A DNA stretch of 32,290 nt from an uncultured Erysipelotrichaceae bacterium (GCA_944326095.1 CALVCO010000014.1:1-32290); one strand, 5' to 3'. Positions 15,168 through 23,594 are shown, counted from the stretch's first letter. Numbers and translations are program-made. The notes: a model not told the origin generated them from the letters alone.

Positions 15168-15200
15168 ATATTATAATGAATTTGTAAAGGAGGCTTTTTG

Positions 15201-15746
15201 ATGAATAAGTTAGAAGAATTTATGCAATTACTTGTGGGTGAGTTTGATAATCAAGAACAAGTCCAAAAACTACAAGATGATAATTATCCATATGCTAAAC
15301 ATATAAATACTATTTGTAATGATAAGATAGATAATTTACCTAATGATTTTAATGGTTATTTTATGGTAGAAGAGAGTTATTATACAATTCATGATAAGAC
15401 TAATGCTTCTAGTCATTTATTTCTATTTACGCAAGAAGAGGATAAAATTAAATTAACTTCTTATGATTTACCAGATGGTTATGACTCGCATAATTTTACT
15501 TATGAAAAGATGGAAAAAGTTGATTATAACTCTTTAAAAGTTAGTAATAAATTTGTACCAGCATTATATTCTTTAAATAAAGATATATGGGAAGGAGGAA
15601 GCATTAGTATGTTTGCTCCAACGGTAAAATTCACTTTATATGAACGCTTTTCAAAAGACTTTTTAGAAGTTAGTGAATCAATAGAAGTTAATGGTAAAAG
15701 AACTTTTGGATATGATATTCCAATAATGTATAAAAGAATTAAATGA
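15201..15746 (+). CDS. Hypothetical protein, faintly CpcT/CpeT-like
   Basis: The 181-residue cytoplasmic protein starts at the ATG at 15201, 7 bases after an AAAGGAGG site; the TTG just before it is an unlikely start. It is a mixed beta-rich protein, opening with LEEFMQLLVGEFDNQEQ. That opening recalls the LVGEFDN-x-x-Q start of the CpcT/CpeT lipocalin-like family (chromophore lyases in cyanobacteria), which also occurs in non-photosynthetic bacteria. The rest alternates strands with conserved aromatic residues, and Gly-Tyr-Asp near the end. I give the family link low weight. It is a single-gene unit with its own terminator. Confidence 0.6.
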   Translation: MNKLEEFMQLLVGEFDNQEQVQKLQDDNYPYAKHINTICNDKIDNLPNDFNGYFMVEESYYTIHDKTNASSHLFLFTQEEDKIKLTSYDLPDGYDSHNFTYEKMEKVDYNSLKVSNKFVPALYSLNKDIWEGGSISMFAPTVKFTLYERFSKDFLEVSESIEVNGKRTFGYDIPIMYKRIK

Positions 15747-15747
15747 T

Positions 15748-15783
15748 AAAAACTGTTGGCAAAGTAATGCTGACAGTTTTTAA
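15748..15783 (+). terminator. Rho-independent terminator
   Basis: AAAAACTGTtgGCA pairs with TGCtgACAGTTTTT at 15748-15781, ending in a T run. Confidence 0.75.
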
Positions 15784-15801
15784 TTACGTCATAAATAATT
15801 T

Positions 15802-15848
15802 AATTTAGTCATTTTTTAGAAAATGACTAAATTGAAGTGTAAAATGAC
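15802..15848. promoter_or_regulatory. Operator-like repeats upstream of the fic remnant
   Basis: AATTTAGTCATTTT (15802-15815) and its exact complement (15820-15833) form a 14-bp inverted repeat around a TTAG centre. A third half-site, AAAATGAC, recurs at 15841-15848, exactly 21 bp (two helical turns) after the one at 15820-15827. A -10-like TATAAT follows at 15860-15865. This looks like a cooperative repressor site, but no intact regulator gene lies beside it. Confidence 0.5.
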
Positions 15849-15884
15849 AATATTAAATTTATAATATTGGTAAAGGATAATAAC

Positions 15885-15965
15885 ATGAGAAAATTTGAAT
15901 ATAAAGAAAATTGGAAGAAATTATTAACTCCGAATATAGTATCACTTTTAACTTTTATATATTAG
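15885..15965 (+). pseudogene. 5' remnant of a Fic family gene
   Basis: A 26-residue frame, MRKFEYKENWKKLL then TPNIVSLLTFIY and a stop, is preceded by an AAAGGATAA ribosome site. It reads like the first 26 residues of Fic-family proteins (R-K-F-x-Y..., KLLTPxIVSLL), which normally continue with an EYKGKQ segment and several hundred more residues, including the HPFxxGNGR motif. Nothing of that remains. Fic proteins are AMP-transferases, often toxins of toxin-antitoxin pairs. The family call from so short a piece is moderate. Confidence 0.5.
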
Positions 15966-16338
15966 AATAGAAAGGTTTACGGGTTTTGGACCAATACTTT
16001 CTTTGATAGCAGGTATTTTTAGTGTAATGTCGGGAATTATGCTTATTGCATATCCAAATATGGGTATGGTTGAAATATTGATGTTATTGCCAATTTGGTT
16101 TATTGCGCATTGTATTTCGCGATTAGCTAATTTAAATAATGTTCGATATATTATGGGAAATGGTATGTATTATTTCTCCATGATTGTTAATATCATTGGA
16201 TTAATATTAGGATTTTTGATGTTGCTTCATCCTTTGTTTGCTACTGAAGTATTGCGATATTTTATAAGTGCTTATTTGATTTTATTAGGAATTGAAGCTG
16301 TAATATTAGCAATTAGTAAAATAGGATGTAAATATTAA
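15952..16338 (+). pseudogene. HdeD-like membrane protein lacking its 5' half
   Basis: The frame encodes about four hydrophobic segments, ERFTGFGPILSLIAGIF through a C-terminal ILLGIEAVILAI. The repeating pattern (short helix, G-[IV]-[ML]-L-L-x-x-P, helix) is that of HdeD/DUF308 membrane proteins, which usually have about 180 residues and six segments. The frame is open from 15952 but has no ATG. The only start, TTG at 16003, has no ribosome site. The first two helices are missing, and the sequence is fused directly to the end of the Fic fragment. It is most likely a decayed gene left by a deletion. Confidence 0.6.
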
Positions 16339-16369
16339 AAAAGGCCAAGAATTTTAATCTTGGTCTTTA
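16339..16369. terminator. Bidirectional terminator
   Basis: AAGgCCAAGA pairs with TCTTGGtCTT around 16341-16367, with A and T tracts on either side. It separates the HdeD remnant from the convergent minus-strand operon. Confidence 0.65.
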
Positions 16370-16720
16370 ATTTGGTAATTTTTTACCACATTTAGGACAA
16401 AATTCAAAATTATCTTCTATCTTATTACCACAATATGGACAATAATTGGTGGTTGAAACAAAATGTTTATTCAATGGATCAATTTCCTCATTTTCTTCCG
16501 TGATATCAAAGCTAGAATAGCGATTTTTACTGGTGGCATTTTTAAAATTATAAATAGTTATAATTATGCCTAATGTTACAAATAGAATGCCAAATAGGGT
16601 AAAAAATCCAAGTCCTAAATGGAAGGTCATGATGGTCCAAAATATTCCAAAGATGGTAATTATAATAGATGCGATACCTTGAATTATTGATGGAGCTCGT
16701 CCTGGTTTAATACTTTTCAT
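16367..16720 (-). CDS. Zinc-ribbon membrane protein
   Basis: The 117-residue protein has two hydrophobic segments (about residues 11-30 and 36-56), an acidic linker, and a C-terminal zinc ribbon with two CPxCG knuckles (YCPYCGNKIEDNFEFCPKCGKKL, residues about 93-115, named in part). Such double-knuckle ribbons are common in small Firmicute membrane proteins of unknown role. Its start overlaps the end of the ThrE-like gene by 4 bases (ATGA), so it is translated with the exporter pair. Whether it serves the exporter is unknown. Confidence 0.8.
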   Translation of the reverse strand: MKSIKPGRAPSIIQGIASIIITIFGIFWTIMTFHLGLGFFTLFGILFVTLGIIITIYNFKNATSKNRYSSFDITEENEEIDPLNKHFVSTTNYCPYCGNKIEDNFEFCPKCGKKLPN

Positions 16721-17157
16721 AAGTTTCCCTTTCTTAATTGTTCTATTTTTTTATAGCTGTGAAAGATACTAGATACTAGAATTACGCCAATTACAATAGC
16801 GCATGCTTGAACAATGGTATCGATGCCTGTTAATAGGGCTTCATTGATATCATTATTGATAATAGCGAGCATAGTATAGTACATTCCTCCTCCTGGCACT
16901 AATGGTATTAGGGCACAGATGGAGAAAATAGTGCTTGGACATTTGATGATTCTTGCAAGAATTTCTGAGGTTATTGCTAAGGCTACACTAGCTATAAATA
17001 GACTGAAAGATTGTGAATAATTTAAAGTTAGACCTATATCATATACTAAGCCGCCTATGGCCCCACATAGGCTAGCTCCTAATAGTTTATTTTTAGGAAC
17101 ATTAAAGATAATAGCGAATCCTAAAGAGGCAATGCCTGCAGATATGCATGATAACAT
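16717..17157 (-). CDS. Threonine/serine exporter, small subunit (ThrE C-half type)
   Basis: The 146-residue membrane protein has about five hydrophobic segments. It matches the DUF3815/ThrE_2 half of the threonine/serine exporter family, including the PLVPGGGMYYTMLAI motif near residue 85. In ThrE of Corynebacterium both halves are one protein; in many Firmicutes they are two genes, as here, and act together. Its start codon overlaps the last base of the partner gene. Export of threonine or serine is the family's known role; the real substrate here is not shown. Confidence 0.88.
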   Translation of the reverse strand: MLSCISAGIASLGFAIIFNVPKNKLLGASLCGAIGGLVYDIGLTLNYSQSFSLFIASVALAITSEILARIIKCPSTIFSICALIPLVPGGGMYYTMLAIINNDINEALLTGIDTIVQACAIVIGVILVSSIFHSYKKIEQLRKGNL

Positions 17158-17915
17158 TAGATGATACCTCCTAATAATGCTAAGGTAATACCACTACCTA
17201 CGGCAATGGCTACTGCTACAAATATGGCTTCAGTAGCTCTAGCAATTCCACTGACAATATCGCCACTTACTGTATCTCTAATAGCGTTAGTAATAGCTAG
17301 ACCTGGTACTAATAACATAATGCTAGATATAAATAGAATATCTTGATTACTTCCAAAATATTTGGCAAATATCATAGCTAAAAAGGAAATTATAGCTCCA
17401 CCTATTGCATTGTTGAAAAAAGATGATAGTTCTATTTTGGCTAATAATTCTAAGATGAATTTTACGATAATACCAATTATTAAAGCAAATATTGCATCTA
17501 TAAGATTTCCTTTAAAGAAGAAACTAAAGCCAAATACACAAATGGCAGCACCTAGAATAATTATGTAAGTAGGATAATTTTTTTCAAGGGCAATTTCATC
17601 TAATTTTTTATCTAGTTCATCTAAAGATAAATTAGAATTAGTAATTGATCTTGATAGAGTATTTACTTCATCTATCTTTGATAAGTTAACATTTTTCATA
17701 TGTACTCTTTTAATATTATGATATAAAGCGGTAGATTCTGGCATTGATATAGAAATTATCAATAAAGTTGGGGTAGCATAAGCATCAGCAACTTTAGCTC
17801 CATAAGCCTTAGCAATTCTTTGCATCGTGTCCTCAACCCTTACAATTTCTGCGCCATTTTCAATTAAAAGAATACCAGCTTTAGTAATAGTTTTTGCAAG
17901 TTTATTTCCGTCCAT
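17157..17915 (-). CDS. Threonine/serine exporter, large subunit (ThrE N-half, DUF1212)
   Basis: The protein is 252 residues when started at the ATG at 17915, which has GGTGA five bases upstream; a GTG at 17924 lies within that ribosome site. Residues 1-115 are the cytoplasmic domain with the conserved LLENGAEIVRVEDTM motif (about 18-32) and a YATPTLL segment. Residues about 116-250 hold five membrane helices, including SIMLLVPGLAITNAIRD, the partner of the PGGG motif in the other subunit. It is the first gene of a three-gene minus-strand operon with a promoter just upstream. Confidence 0.9.
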   Translation of the reverse strand: MDGNKLAKTITKAGILLIENGAEIVRVEDTMQRIAKAYGAKVADAYATPTLLIISISMPESTALYHNIKRVHMKNVNLSKIDEVNTLSRSITNSNLSLDELDKKLDEIALEKNYPTYIIILGAAICVFGFSFFFKGNLIDAIFALIIGIIVKFILELLAKIELSSFFNNAIGGAIISFLAMIFAKYFGSNQDILFISSIMLLVPGLAITNAIRDTVSGDIVSGIARATEAIFVAVAIAVGSGITLALLGGII

Positions 17916-17933
17916 TAATTTCACCTTTTTTAA

Positions 17934-17963
17934 ATTATAACAATATGAATAAATAATTTACAA
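17934..17963 (-). promoter_or_regulatory. Promoter of the ThrE operon
   Basis: On the minus strand TTGTAA (17958-17963) and TATAAT (17934-17939) are 18 bases apart. The same hexamer read on the plus strand (TTACAA) may be the -35 of the divergent gene, with TAAAAT at 17982-17987. Confidence 0.55.
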
Positions 17964-18011
17964 GATAGTGTTAAAAAATGCTAAAATAATAAATAGGAGA
18001 AATAAAGAAAA

Positions 18012-18860
18012 ATGGCTTCAATTTTACATATTTGTGATGCGCAAATGATTGAATTTCATCGAATTAATGGTAATAAGACCATTAATTTTTGGCGTCCTTC
18101 ACCTAGCAAACGTTTTAGTAATTTTCATATTGGTGATTATTTATTTTTTTATGTGCGTTTAGCTAATCGCAAAGAAAAGGCGATAGTTGGCTATGGGCAT
18201 TTAGCTAAGATTACTAGTATGAGTTTTAATAATATGTGGAATACTTATAAAGAAGAAAATGGTTATGCTAGTAAGGAAGCTTTTAAAGAAGCTATTATTC
18301 GCTTAAATAAAGATAATATTGTTCCTGCTAAACTTACAGGTTTATATTTACATGATGTAGCTTTTTTTCAAAGTCCCTTATTTCTTAGTGAAATTGGTAT
18401 TCATATTTCTAAAAGATTAGGGAGTTATTGTTACTTAGATAAAGAAGATGATATGGCTACTGCTAAAGTATTAAGATATGCTAATGAAGTTGGCTTAGAT
18501 TTGTGGACTAGCATGATTAGTAATGATAATAGCGATAATTTTAAGAAGGATGAAAATATTTATATTTTAAAACAGACGATTATTGAACATGCTTTAATTT
18601 TGAGTAATCGGCAAAATCGTAAAGCGATGCATCTATTGCATGATGCTAGTATTAAATTTATAAATAATATAAAATATATGGGATATCGTTATGATGACGA
18701 TAAATTAATATTATATATGGCGATTATTGATGAGCCTAATATGTTAGAAATGATGGTTGGGCATGCTTTATTATTAAAGAAAGAATTGCATGACAAATTT
18801 AATTTAAAGATTTGTTTTATATGTGAAAATAAGAATATTAATGTTGATGATATATTTTAG
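18012..18860 (+). CDS. Unknown protein with EVE/PUA-like N-terminal domain
   Basis: I do not recognise a named family for this 282-residue cytoplasmic protein. The N-terminal 110 residues resemble EVE/ASCH-type (PUA-like) domains: NFWRPSPSKRF (residues 25-35), HIGDYLFFYVRL, IVGYGHLAKI, then a helix FNNMWNTYKEENGY. These features are shared with domains that read modified bases in nucleic acids. Residues about 180-282 form a helical second half without a recognisable nuclease motif. It lies 14 bases before mnmG, whose product modifies tRNA wobble uridines, so a link to modified nucleotides is attractive but unproven. The start follows a TAGGAGAAATAAAG ribosome site. Confidence 0.65.
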   Translation: MASILHICDAQMIEFHRINGNKTINFWRPSPSKRFSNFHIGDYLFFYVRLANRKEKAIVGYGHLAKITSMSFNNMWNTYKEENGYASKEAFKEAIIRLNKDNIVPAKLTGLYLHDVAFFQSPLFLSEIGIHISKRLGSYCYLDKEDDMATAKVLRYANEVGLDLWTSMISNDNSDNFKKDENIYILKQTIIEHALILSNRQNRKAMHLLHDASIKFINNIKYMGYRYDDDKLILYMAIIDEPNMLEMMVGHALLLKKELHDKFNLKICFICENKNINVDDIF

Positions 18861-18874
18861 GAAGAAGGACATAG

Positions 18875-20731
18875 ATGGAAAATATGTATGATGTGATTGT
18901 CGTAGGCGGTGGTCATGCGGGAATAGAAGCTAGCTTGATTAGTGCACGATTACATAAAAAAACTTTATTGATTACTTTGAGTATTGAAAATATTGGGAAG
19001 ATGCCTTGTAATCCTTCTATTGGGGGACCGGCTAAGGGTATTGTGGTTAAGGAAATTGATGCCTTAGGAGGTCAAATGGGTATTACAGCAGACAAGACGG
19101 CTTTACAATTTAAGATGCTTAATACTACTAAAGGACCAGGAGTACAATGCTTAAGAGTACAATCAGATAAGCTTGCTTATAAAAAGATGATGCAAGAAGA
19201 AATATTAAAACAAGATAATTTAGATGTTTTAGAGGGAATTGCTCAAAGATGCATCATTGAAGATAATAAGATTTTAGGTATTGAGATGGATGGTGGTACT
19301 AAGGTTTATGGCAAGATTACCATTTTAACTACTGGTACTTATATGGCTAGTAATATTATGATTAGTGATGAAGTTACTAACTTTGGTCCGGATAATGAAC
19401 CTACAACTTTAAATTTATCTCAATCATTGCGAGATGCTGGTTTAAAGACTTTCCGTTTAAAGACGGGTACACCTCCAAGAGTATTAACATCATCAATTGA
19501 TTTTAGTAAAACTTCTTTACAACCAGGTACGGATGAATTTGTATGTTTTAGTGATACAACTACTAAAATTAGACCTTTTAATGAACAATTACCATGTTAT
19601 TTAACATATACCAATAGTAATACTCATAAGATTATTATGGACAATTTACATCGTTCTAGTATGTATTCGGGAGTAGTAAAAGGCGTAGGGCCTAGATATT
19701 GTCCTTCCATTGAAGATAAATTAGTAAGATTTAAAGATAAAGAAAGACATCAATTATTCTTAGAACCAGAAAGTGAAGCTTTAGATACTACTTATGTTCA
19801 AGGTTTTTCAACTTCTTTACCACGTGAAATTCAAGAGAAGATGGTACATAGTTTAGCAGGACTTGAAAATTGTATTATTAAAAAATATGCTTATGCGATT
19901 GAATATGATGCGATTGATCCTTTACAGATGAAACCTTCCTTAGAATCTAAAATAATTGAAAATTTATTTACGGCTGGACAAATCAATGGTACAAGTGGTT
20001 ATGAAGAGGCAGCAGGTCAAGGATTAATTGCCGGAATAAATGCTTGTTTAAAATTAGATGGTAAAGAGCCATTAATCTTATCTAGAGATGAAGCTTATAT
20101 TGGTGTTTTAATTGATGATTTAGTTACTAAGGGTACTAAGGAACCTTATCGTTTATTAACATCTAGAGCAGAATTCCGTTTGTTATTGCGTCATGATAAT
20201 GCTGATCAGCGCTTAATTGAAAAAGGATATAAAATAGGCACAATTTCTAAAGAGCGTTATGATGCTTATTGTTTAAAGATGCAAAAGATTAAGGATGCTA
20301 AAGAATTGTTGGCTAATACTAAAGTTAGTGCTAAGTCTAAGGGTAATGAATATTTAATTAGTCTAGGATATGATGGCTTAAATGATTCTATGAGTGCTTT
20401 AGATTTAGTTAAACGACCTTTAGTTAAAACTTATGAACTTGCTAAGGCAATGGAAATTGATATTGAAGAAAGAATTGCTAAACAAGTAGATATAGAAGTT
20501 AAATATGCTGGTTATATTGAAAAGGAAGCTAGAGAAGCTGCACGTTTACAAAAGATGGATAAGACCTTAATTCCTGAAGATATCGATTATGAACATATGG
20601 AAAACTTATCTTTAGAAGGTAAACAAAAATTAATGCAAGTTAGACCAAGAACTGTAGGTCAAGCTTCAAGAATTTCCGGAGTAAATCCTGCTGATATTGC
20701 GATTTTAGCAATGATGATAAAAAGAGGTTAA
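18875..20731 (+). CDS. mnmG: tRNA uridine-5-carboxymethylaminomethyl modification enzyme
   Basis: MnmG (GidA) is an FAD enzyme that, with MnmE, installs the cmnm5 group on wobble uridine 34 of several tRNAs. The 618-residue protein has the N-terminal Rossmann FAD motif GGGHAG (residues 11-16), the family signature GPGVQCLRVQSDK near residue 90, the NAD-binding region with TGTPPRVL, and the second signature AGQINGTSGYEEAAGQG near residue 370. The helical C-terminal MnmE-binding domain ends with VNPADIAIL. Here the gene is not beside mnmE or rsmG as in many bacteria, but in an operon with an EVE-like protein and an ArsC/Spx-like protein. Confidence 0.96.
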   Translation: MENMYDVIVVGGGHAGIEASLISARLHKKTLLITLSIENIGKMPCNPSIGGPAKGIVVKEIDALGGQMGITADKTALQFKMLNTTKGPGVQCLRVQSDKLAYKKMMQEEILKQDNLDVLEGIAQRCIIEDNKILGIEMDGGTKVYGKITILTTGTYMASNIMISDEVTNFGPDNEPTTLNLSQSLRDAGLKTFRLKTGTPPRVLTSSIDFSKTSLQPGTDEFVCFSDTTTKIRPFNEQLPCYLTYTNSNTHKIIMDNLHRSSMYSGVVKGVGPRYCPSIEDKLVRFKDKERHQLFLEPESEALDTTYVQGFSTSLPREIQEKMVHSLAGLENCIIKKYAYAIEYDAIDPLQMKPSLESKIIENLFTAGQINGTSGYEEAAGQGLIAGINACLKLDGKEPLILSRDEAYIGVLIDDLVTKGTKEPYRLLTSRAEFRLLLRHDNADQRLIEKGYKIGTISKERYDAYCLKMQKIKDAKELLANTKVSAKSKGNEYLISLGYDGLNDSMSALDLVKRPLVKTYELAKAMEIDIEERIAKQVDIEVKYAGYIEKEAREAARLQKMDKTLIPEDIDYEHMENLSLEGKQKLMQVRPRTVGQASRISGVNPADIAILAMMIKRG

Positions 20732-20732
20732 T

Positions 20733-21083
20733 ATGTATACAGTATTATGTTATAGTAAGTGTTCTACTTGCCAAAAAGCTTTAAAATATTTGGATGAAAA
20801 AAAGATAAATTATATTAAAAGAGATTTAAAAGAAGATAAACCTGATTATGATTTATTAAAAAAATTAGTAGAACTTAGTAAATTAGATATTAATAAATTT
20901 TTTAATACTAGTGGTAAATTATATCGTGAATTAAATTTAAAAGATAAATTAACTACTATGAGTTATGAAGAAAAATTACAATTACTAGCAAGCGATGGAA
21001 TGTTGGTAAAAAGACCAATATTATATTCAGATGATATAGTTATTGTTGGTAAAAATGAAGAAGCATATGATGAATTGGGGTGA
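20733..21083 (+). CDS. ArsC/Spx family thioredoxin-fold protein
   Basis: The 116-residue protein has the ArsC/Spx fold, starting YTVLCYSKCSTCQKALKYL. The CxxC pair is Cys10/Cys13, followed by the helix and the RDLKEDKP segment. The later NTSGKLYRELNLKDKL and VKRPILY motifs carry the Arg/Pro of the cis-Pro loop. Members are arsenate reductases, Spx-like RNA polymerase regulators, or uncharacterised; the RPI segment suits the ArsC/YffB-like branch. It starts one base after mnmG. Its function cannot be fixed from sequence. Confidence 0.85.
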   Translation: MYTVLCYSKCSTCQKALKYLDEKKINYIKRDLKEDKPDYDLLKKLVELSKLDINKFFNTSGKLYRELNLKDKLTTMSYEEKLQLLASDGMLVKRPILYSDDIVIVGKNEEAYDELG

Positions 21084-21088
21084 TAAAG

Positions 21089-21724
21089 ATGAATTATAAT
21101 GAAGTAATAAGTAATGTTAAGATTTATGGGTTTGATGATGCGGTATTAGGTAGTAAATATCCTATGGCTACTGATCTTTCTAAATTGAATAATGAAGTTA
21201 CAAATACAGTTGTTAAATTGGCTACTTCTAAACAAGGTGAAGGTCATGATAATTTTATGAATGGTATTATTGTACAATTTGATTTAACTTTTACTAATAA
21301 AGCTTGGGTTGAGGCTGAGCGTTATCATTTTTTAGATTTTATTAGTAGCCAATCTACAATGCATAGAATTACGAAATTTGATTTAGATAAGGCTTATATT
21401 GAATATGTTGATCCTAGAATGATTGATATCATGAAGGAAAAAGTTAATGCTTATAATGAGCTAATGGATAAAATTAAACAAGCTAAAGAAAATGGTGAAG
21501 ATGTTAAAGAAATGGATGCTAAAGCTAAGAAGATGTACTTAGAAGTATTATATTCTAATCCAGCTGGTTTTAGATTGTGTGCTAAGATGACAACTAATTA
21601 TCGTCAATTAAAGACAATGTATAAACAAAGAAGAAATCATCGTTTACCTGAATGGCAAGCATTCTGTGATTGGTGTGAAACTTTACCACATAGTGAATTT
21701 ATTACTGGTTTAAAAGATGAATAG
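21089..21724 (+). CDS. Conserved hypothetical protein, distantly ThyX/phage-like
   Basis: This 211-residue protein is counted from the ATG at 21089, with a GGGGTGATAAAG ribosome site overlapping the previous stop codon; a GTG at 21080 is possible but less likely. Its C-terminal third, NPAGFRLCAKMTTNYRQLKTMYKQRRNHRLPEW (residues about 164-196, named in part), is strongly conserved in look. The spacing of Arg and His residues faintly recalls the RHR region of flavin-dependent thymidylate synthases. I recall similar proteins among phages of Firmicutes. No catalytic role is claimed. It is inside an apparently chromosomal operon. Confidence 0.65.
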   Translation: MNYNEVISNVKIYGFDDAVLGSKYPMATDLSKLNNEVTNTVVKLATSKQGEGHDNFMNGIIVQFDLTFTNKAWVEAERYHFLDFISSQSTMHRITKFDLDKAYIEYVDPRMIDIMKEKVNAYNELMDKIKQAKENGEDVKEMDAKAKKMYLEVLYSNPAGFRLCAKMTTNYRQLKTMYKQRRNHRLPEWQAFCDWCETLPHSEFITGLKDE

Positions 21725-23495
21725 ATTAATTAAATTATTATTAGCTTTAAGCTTAATACTTTCCTTTGTTGGTTGTACACCATCCAAAGAAACTGTTACT
21801 ACAACTACTCCAACAATTAATGCGCAAATAGATGAAGAATTTACTAAATTTTTAGATGATTATGTAATTGAAGTAGTTTCCCAAGATTATTTATCTACTC
21901 ATGTATATTTTGAAAATTCTAGTAATTATGGCATTGAATTTACTAGTGATGAAGTAAATCTAGGTGAAGTTGAATATACCCAAGAAGATAAACAATTAAT
22001 TGAAGATACTAAAGAGAAATTGTTGAGTTTTGATCGTGACTTATTATCAGCTATTAATCAAGATAATTATGATCAATTATTATATGATTTAGATTTACAG
22101 CTTGCATATATGGCTGATGATATGGCATATCTAGGTAGTTTATTTGGACCAATGAGTGGTTTTTATAGTTCAATAGTTACCACTTTAGTAGATTTTGTGA
22201 TTAGGGATGAGAATGATTTAAATAATTATATTGCCTTAATTAATAGCCTACCTGATTATTTAGATAAGGTGATTGCTTATACGAATAAACAAGCAGAAAA
22301 TGGTACCTTGATGATTAATTTTGATAGTGTATTGGAATATTGTCAAAATATTGTTGATGATGATGGAACAATATATGAATCATTGATGGCTAAAGTAGAT
22401 AGTCTAGATATTGATGAAAGTAGTAAAGAAAATTATCGTTTACAATTAGATGAAGCTTATCATAATAGTTTTATAGCTATGTATGAAGGTATTATTACAT
22501 ATTTAAATGATTTAGAAAAAAATAGTTCTAATAATGAACTAGGCTTAGCACATTTGCCTAATGGTAAAGCATATTATGAATTATTAGTTAAAGATAAAGC
22601 TGGTAAGGATATAAGTGTTGAAGAATTAGAAGAATTGATGCAAGATTTATTAGTCGATAATCTAACAGTCATGATGACGATTATACAAAATAATCCTGAA
22701 AGTTATGAAAGCTTTGATTTAAATATGCAAACAACTTTTAGTTCCTATGATGAAATATTAAACTTCTTAGAAAATAATGTTACAAAGAATTTTCCTAGTG
22801 TTGGTAATTTGACATATGAAGTTGCAGGTATTAATCCATTGATTGCAAGTAGTGGTACAGCAGCATATTTTAATATTCCAGCAATAGATCAAACTACGCC
22901 TAAGCAAATTAGAGTAAATACTTTAGATAGTAGTTTAGATATTAGTGGATTGTCTACTTATATTACTTTGGCTCATGAAGGTTTACCTGGTCATATGTAT
23001 CAATATGCTTATAATTATCAAAATAGAGATAGTTTATTTGCGAAAGTTAATAGTAATTTAGCTTTTACTGAAGGTTATGCCGTATATGCTTCTTATGAAG
23101 CTTTAGATTATTTAAGTGAGATTGATCCTAATCATTTAGCTTTATACAAGGCTAATGAAATGATTATTTATGCTATATTAGTTTTATCAGATATTGGTAT
23201 TAATTATCACGGTTATGATTTAGAAGAATTTAAAGAATTTATAACTCAAGCCGGTTTACAATTAACTGAAGAAGGTTATCAAGCACAATATGAACAATTA
23301 AGAGATGATCCAGGAGCTTTTATTCCTTATTATGCAGGATATAAACAAATTATGGATTTAAAAGAAGAAGCACAAGAAACACTTGGTAATAAATTTGATG
23401 AAGTTTCTTTTAATCAAGCATTATTAGATAGTGGAAATGTACCATTTATAGTAGTGGAAAGCCATGTGGAAAATTACATTTCTAATAACGAATAG
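21717..23495 (+). CDS. DUF885 lipoprotein, probable zinc metallopeptidase
   Basis: The 592-residue protein begins with a lipoprotein signal (FVGC, acylated Cys20) and so is surface-anchored. It matches DUF885, a large helical family of predicted gluzincin peptidases. The zinc motif HEGLPGH is at residues 420-426 (two His and the catalytic Glu), and the third ligand Glu is in FTEGYAVY near residue 452. The C-terminus has the conserved DPGAFIPYYAGYKQI segment. Its ATG overlaps the previous gene by 8 bases. A terminator follows directly. The substrate is unknown; peptide trimming at the cell surface is inference. Confidence 0.9.
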   Translation: MNRLIKLLLALSLILSFVGCTPSKETVTTTTPTINAQIDEEFTKFLDDYVIEVVSQDYLSTHVYFENSSNYGIEFTSDEVNLGEVEYTQEDKQLIEDTKEKLLSFDRDLLSAINQDNYDQLLYDLDLQLAYMADDMAYLGSLFGPMSGFYSSIVTTLVDFVIRDENDLNNYIALINSLPDYLDKVIAYTNKQAENGTLMINFDSVLEYCQNIVDDDGTIYESLMAKVDSLDIDESSKENYRLQLDEAYHNSFIAMYEGIITYLNDLEKNSSNNELGLAHLPNGKAYYELLVKDKAGKDISVEELEELMQDLLVDNLTVMMTIIQNNPESYESFDLNMQTTFSSYDEILNFLENNVTKNFPSVGNLTYEVAGINPLIASSGTAAYFNIPAIDQTTPKQIRVNTLDSSLDISGLSTYITLAHEGLPGHMYQYAYNYQNRDSLFAKVNSNLAFTEGYAVYASYEALDYLSEIDPNHLALYKANEMIIYAILVLSDIGINYHGYDLEEFKEFITQAGLQLTEEGYQAQYEQLRDDPGAFIPYYAGYKQIMDLKEEAQETLGNKFDEVSFNQALLDSGNVPFIVVESHVENYISNNE

Positions 23496-23520
23496 ACTCA
23501 AATATTGGGTCTATTTTTTT
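23494..23520 (+). terminator. Rho-independent terminator
   Basis: AGACTCAA (23494-23501) pairs with TTGGGTCT (23505-23512) with one G-T pair, followed by a T run. It ends the mnmG operon. Confidence 0.7.
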
Positions 23521-23594
23521 GTAAAATTTTGATAAATAATATTTTAACAAGATAATTTTTAGTATAAAATAAGATAGAGAAGGGGGTAAATATC

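Noticed and set aside
17161-17568. Plus-strand frames over the ThrE gene
   Set aside because: They are antisense to a conserved exporter subunit, with no ribosome sites.
19816-19831. Third parS-like site in mnmG (contains CACGTG)
   Set aside because: Only the centre and AAA match; about five of 16 positions differ, and the left half is not symmetric. It is inside a conserved coding region.
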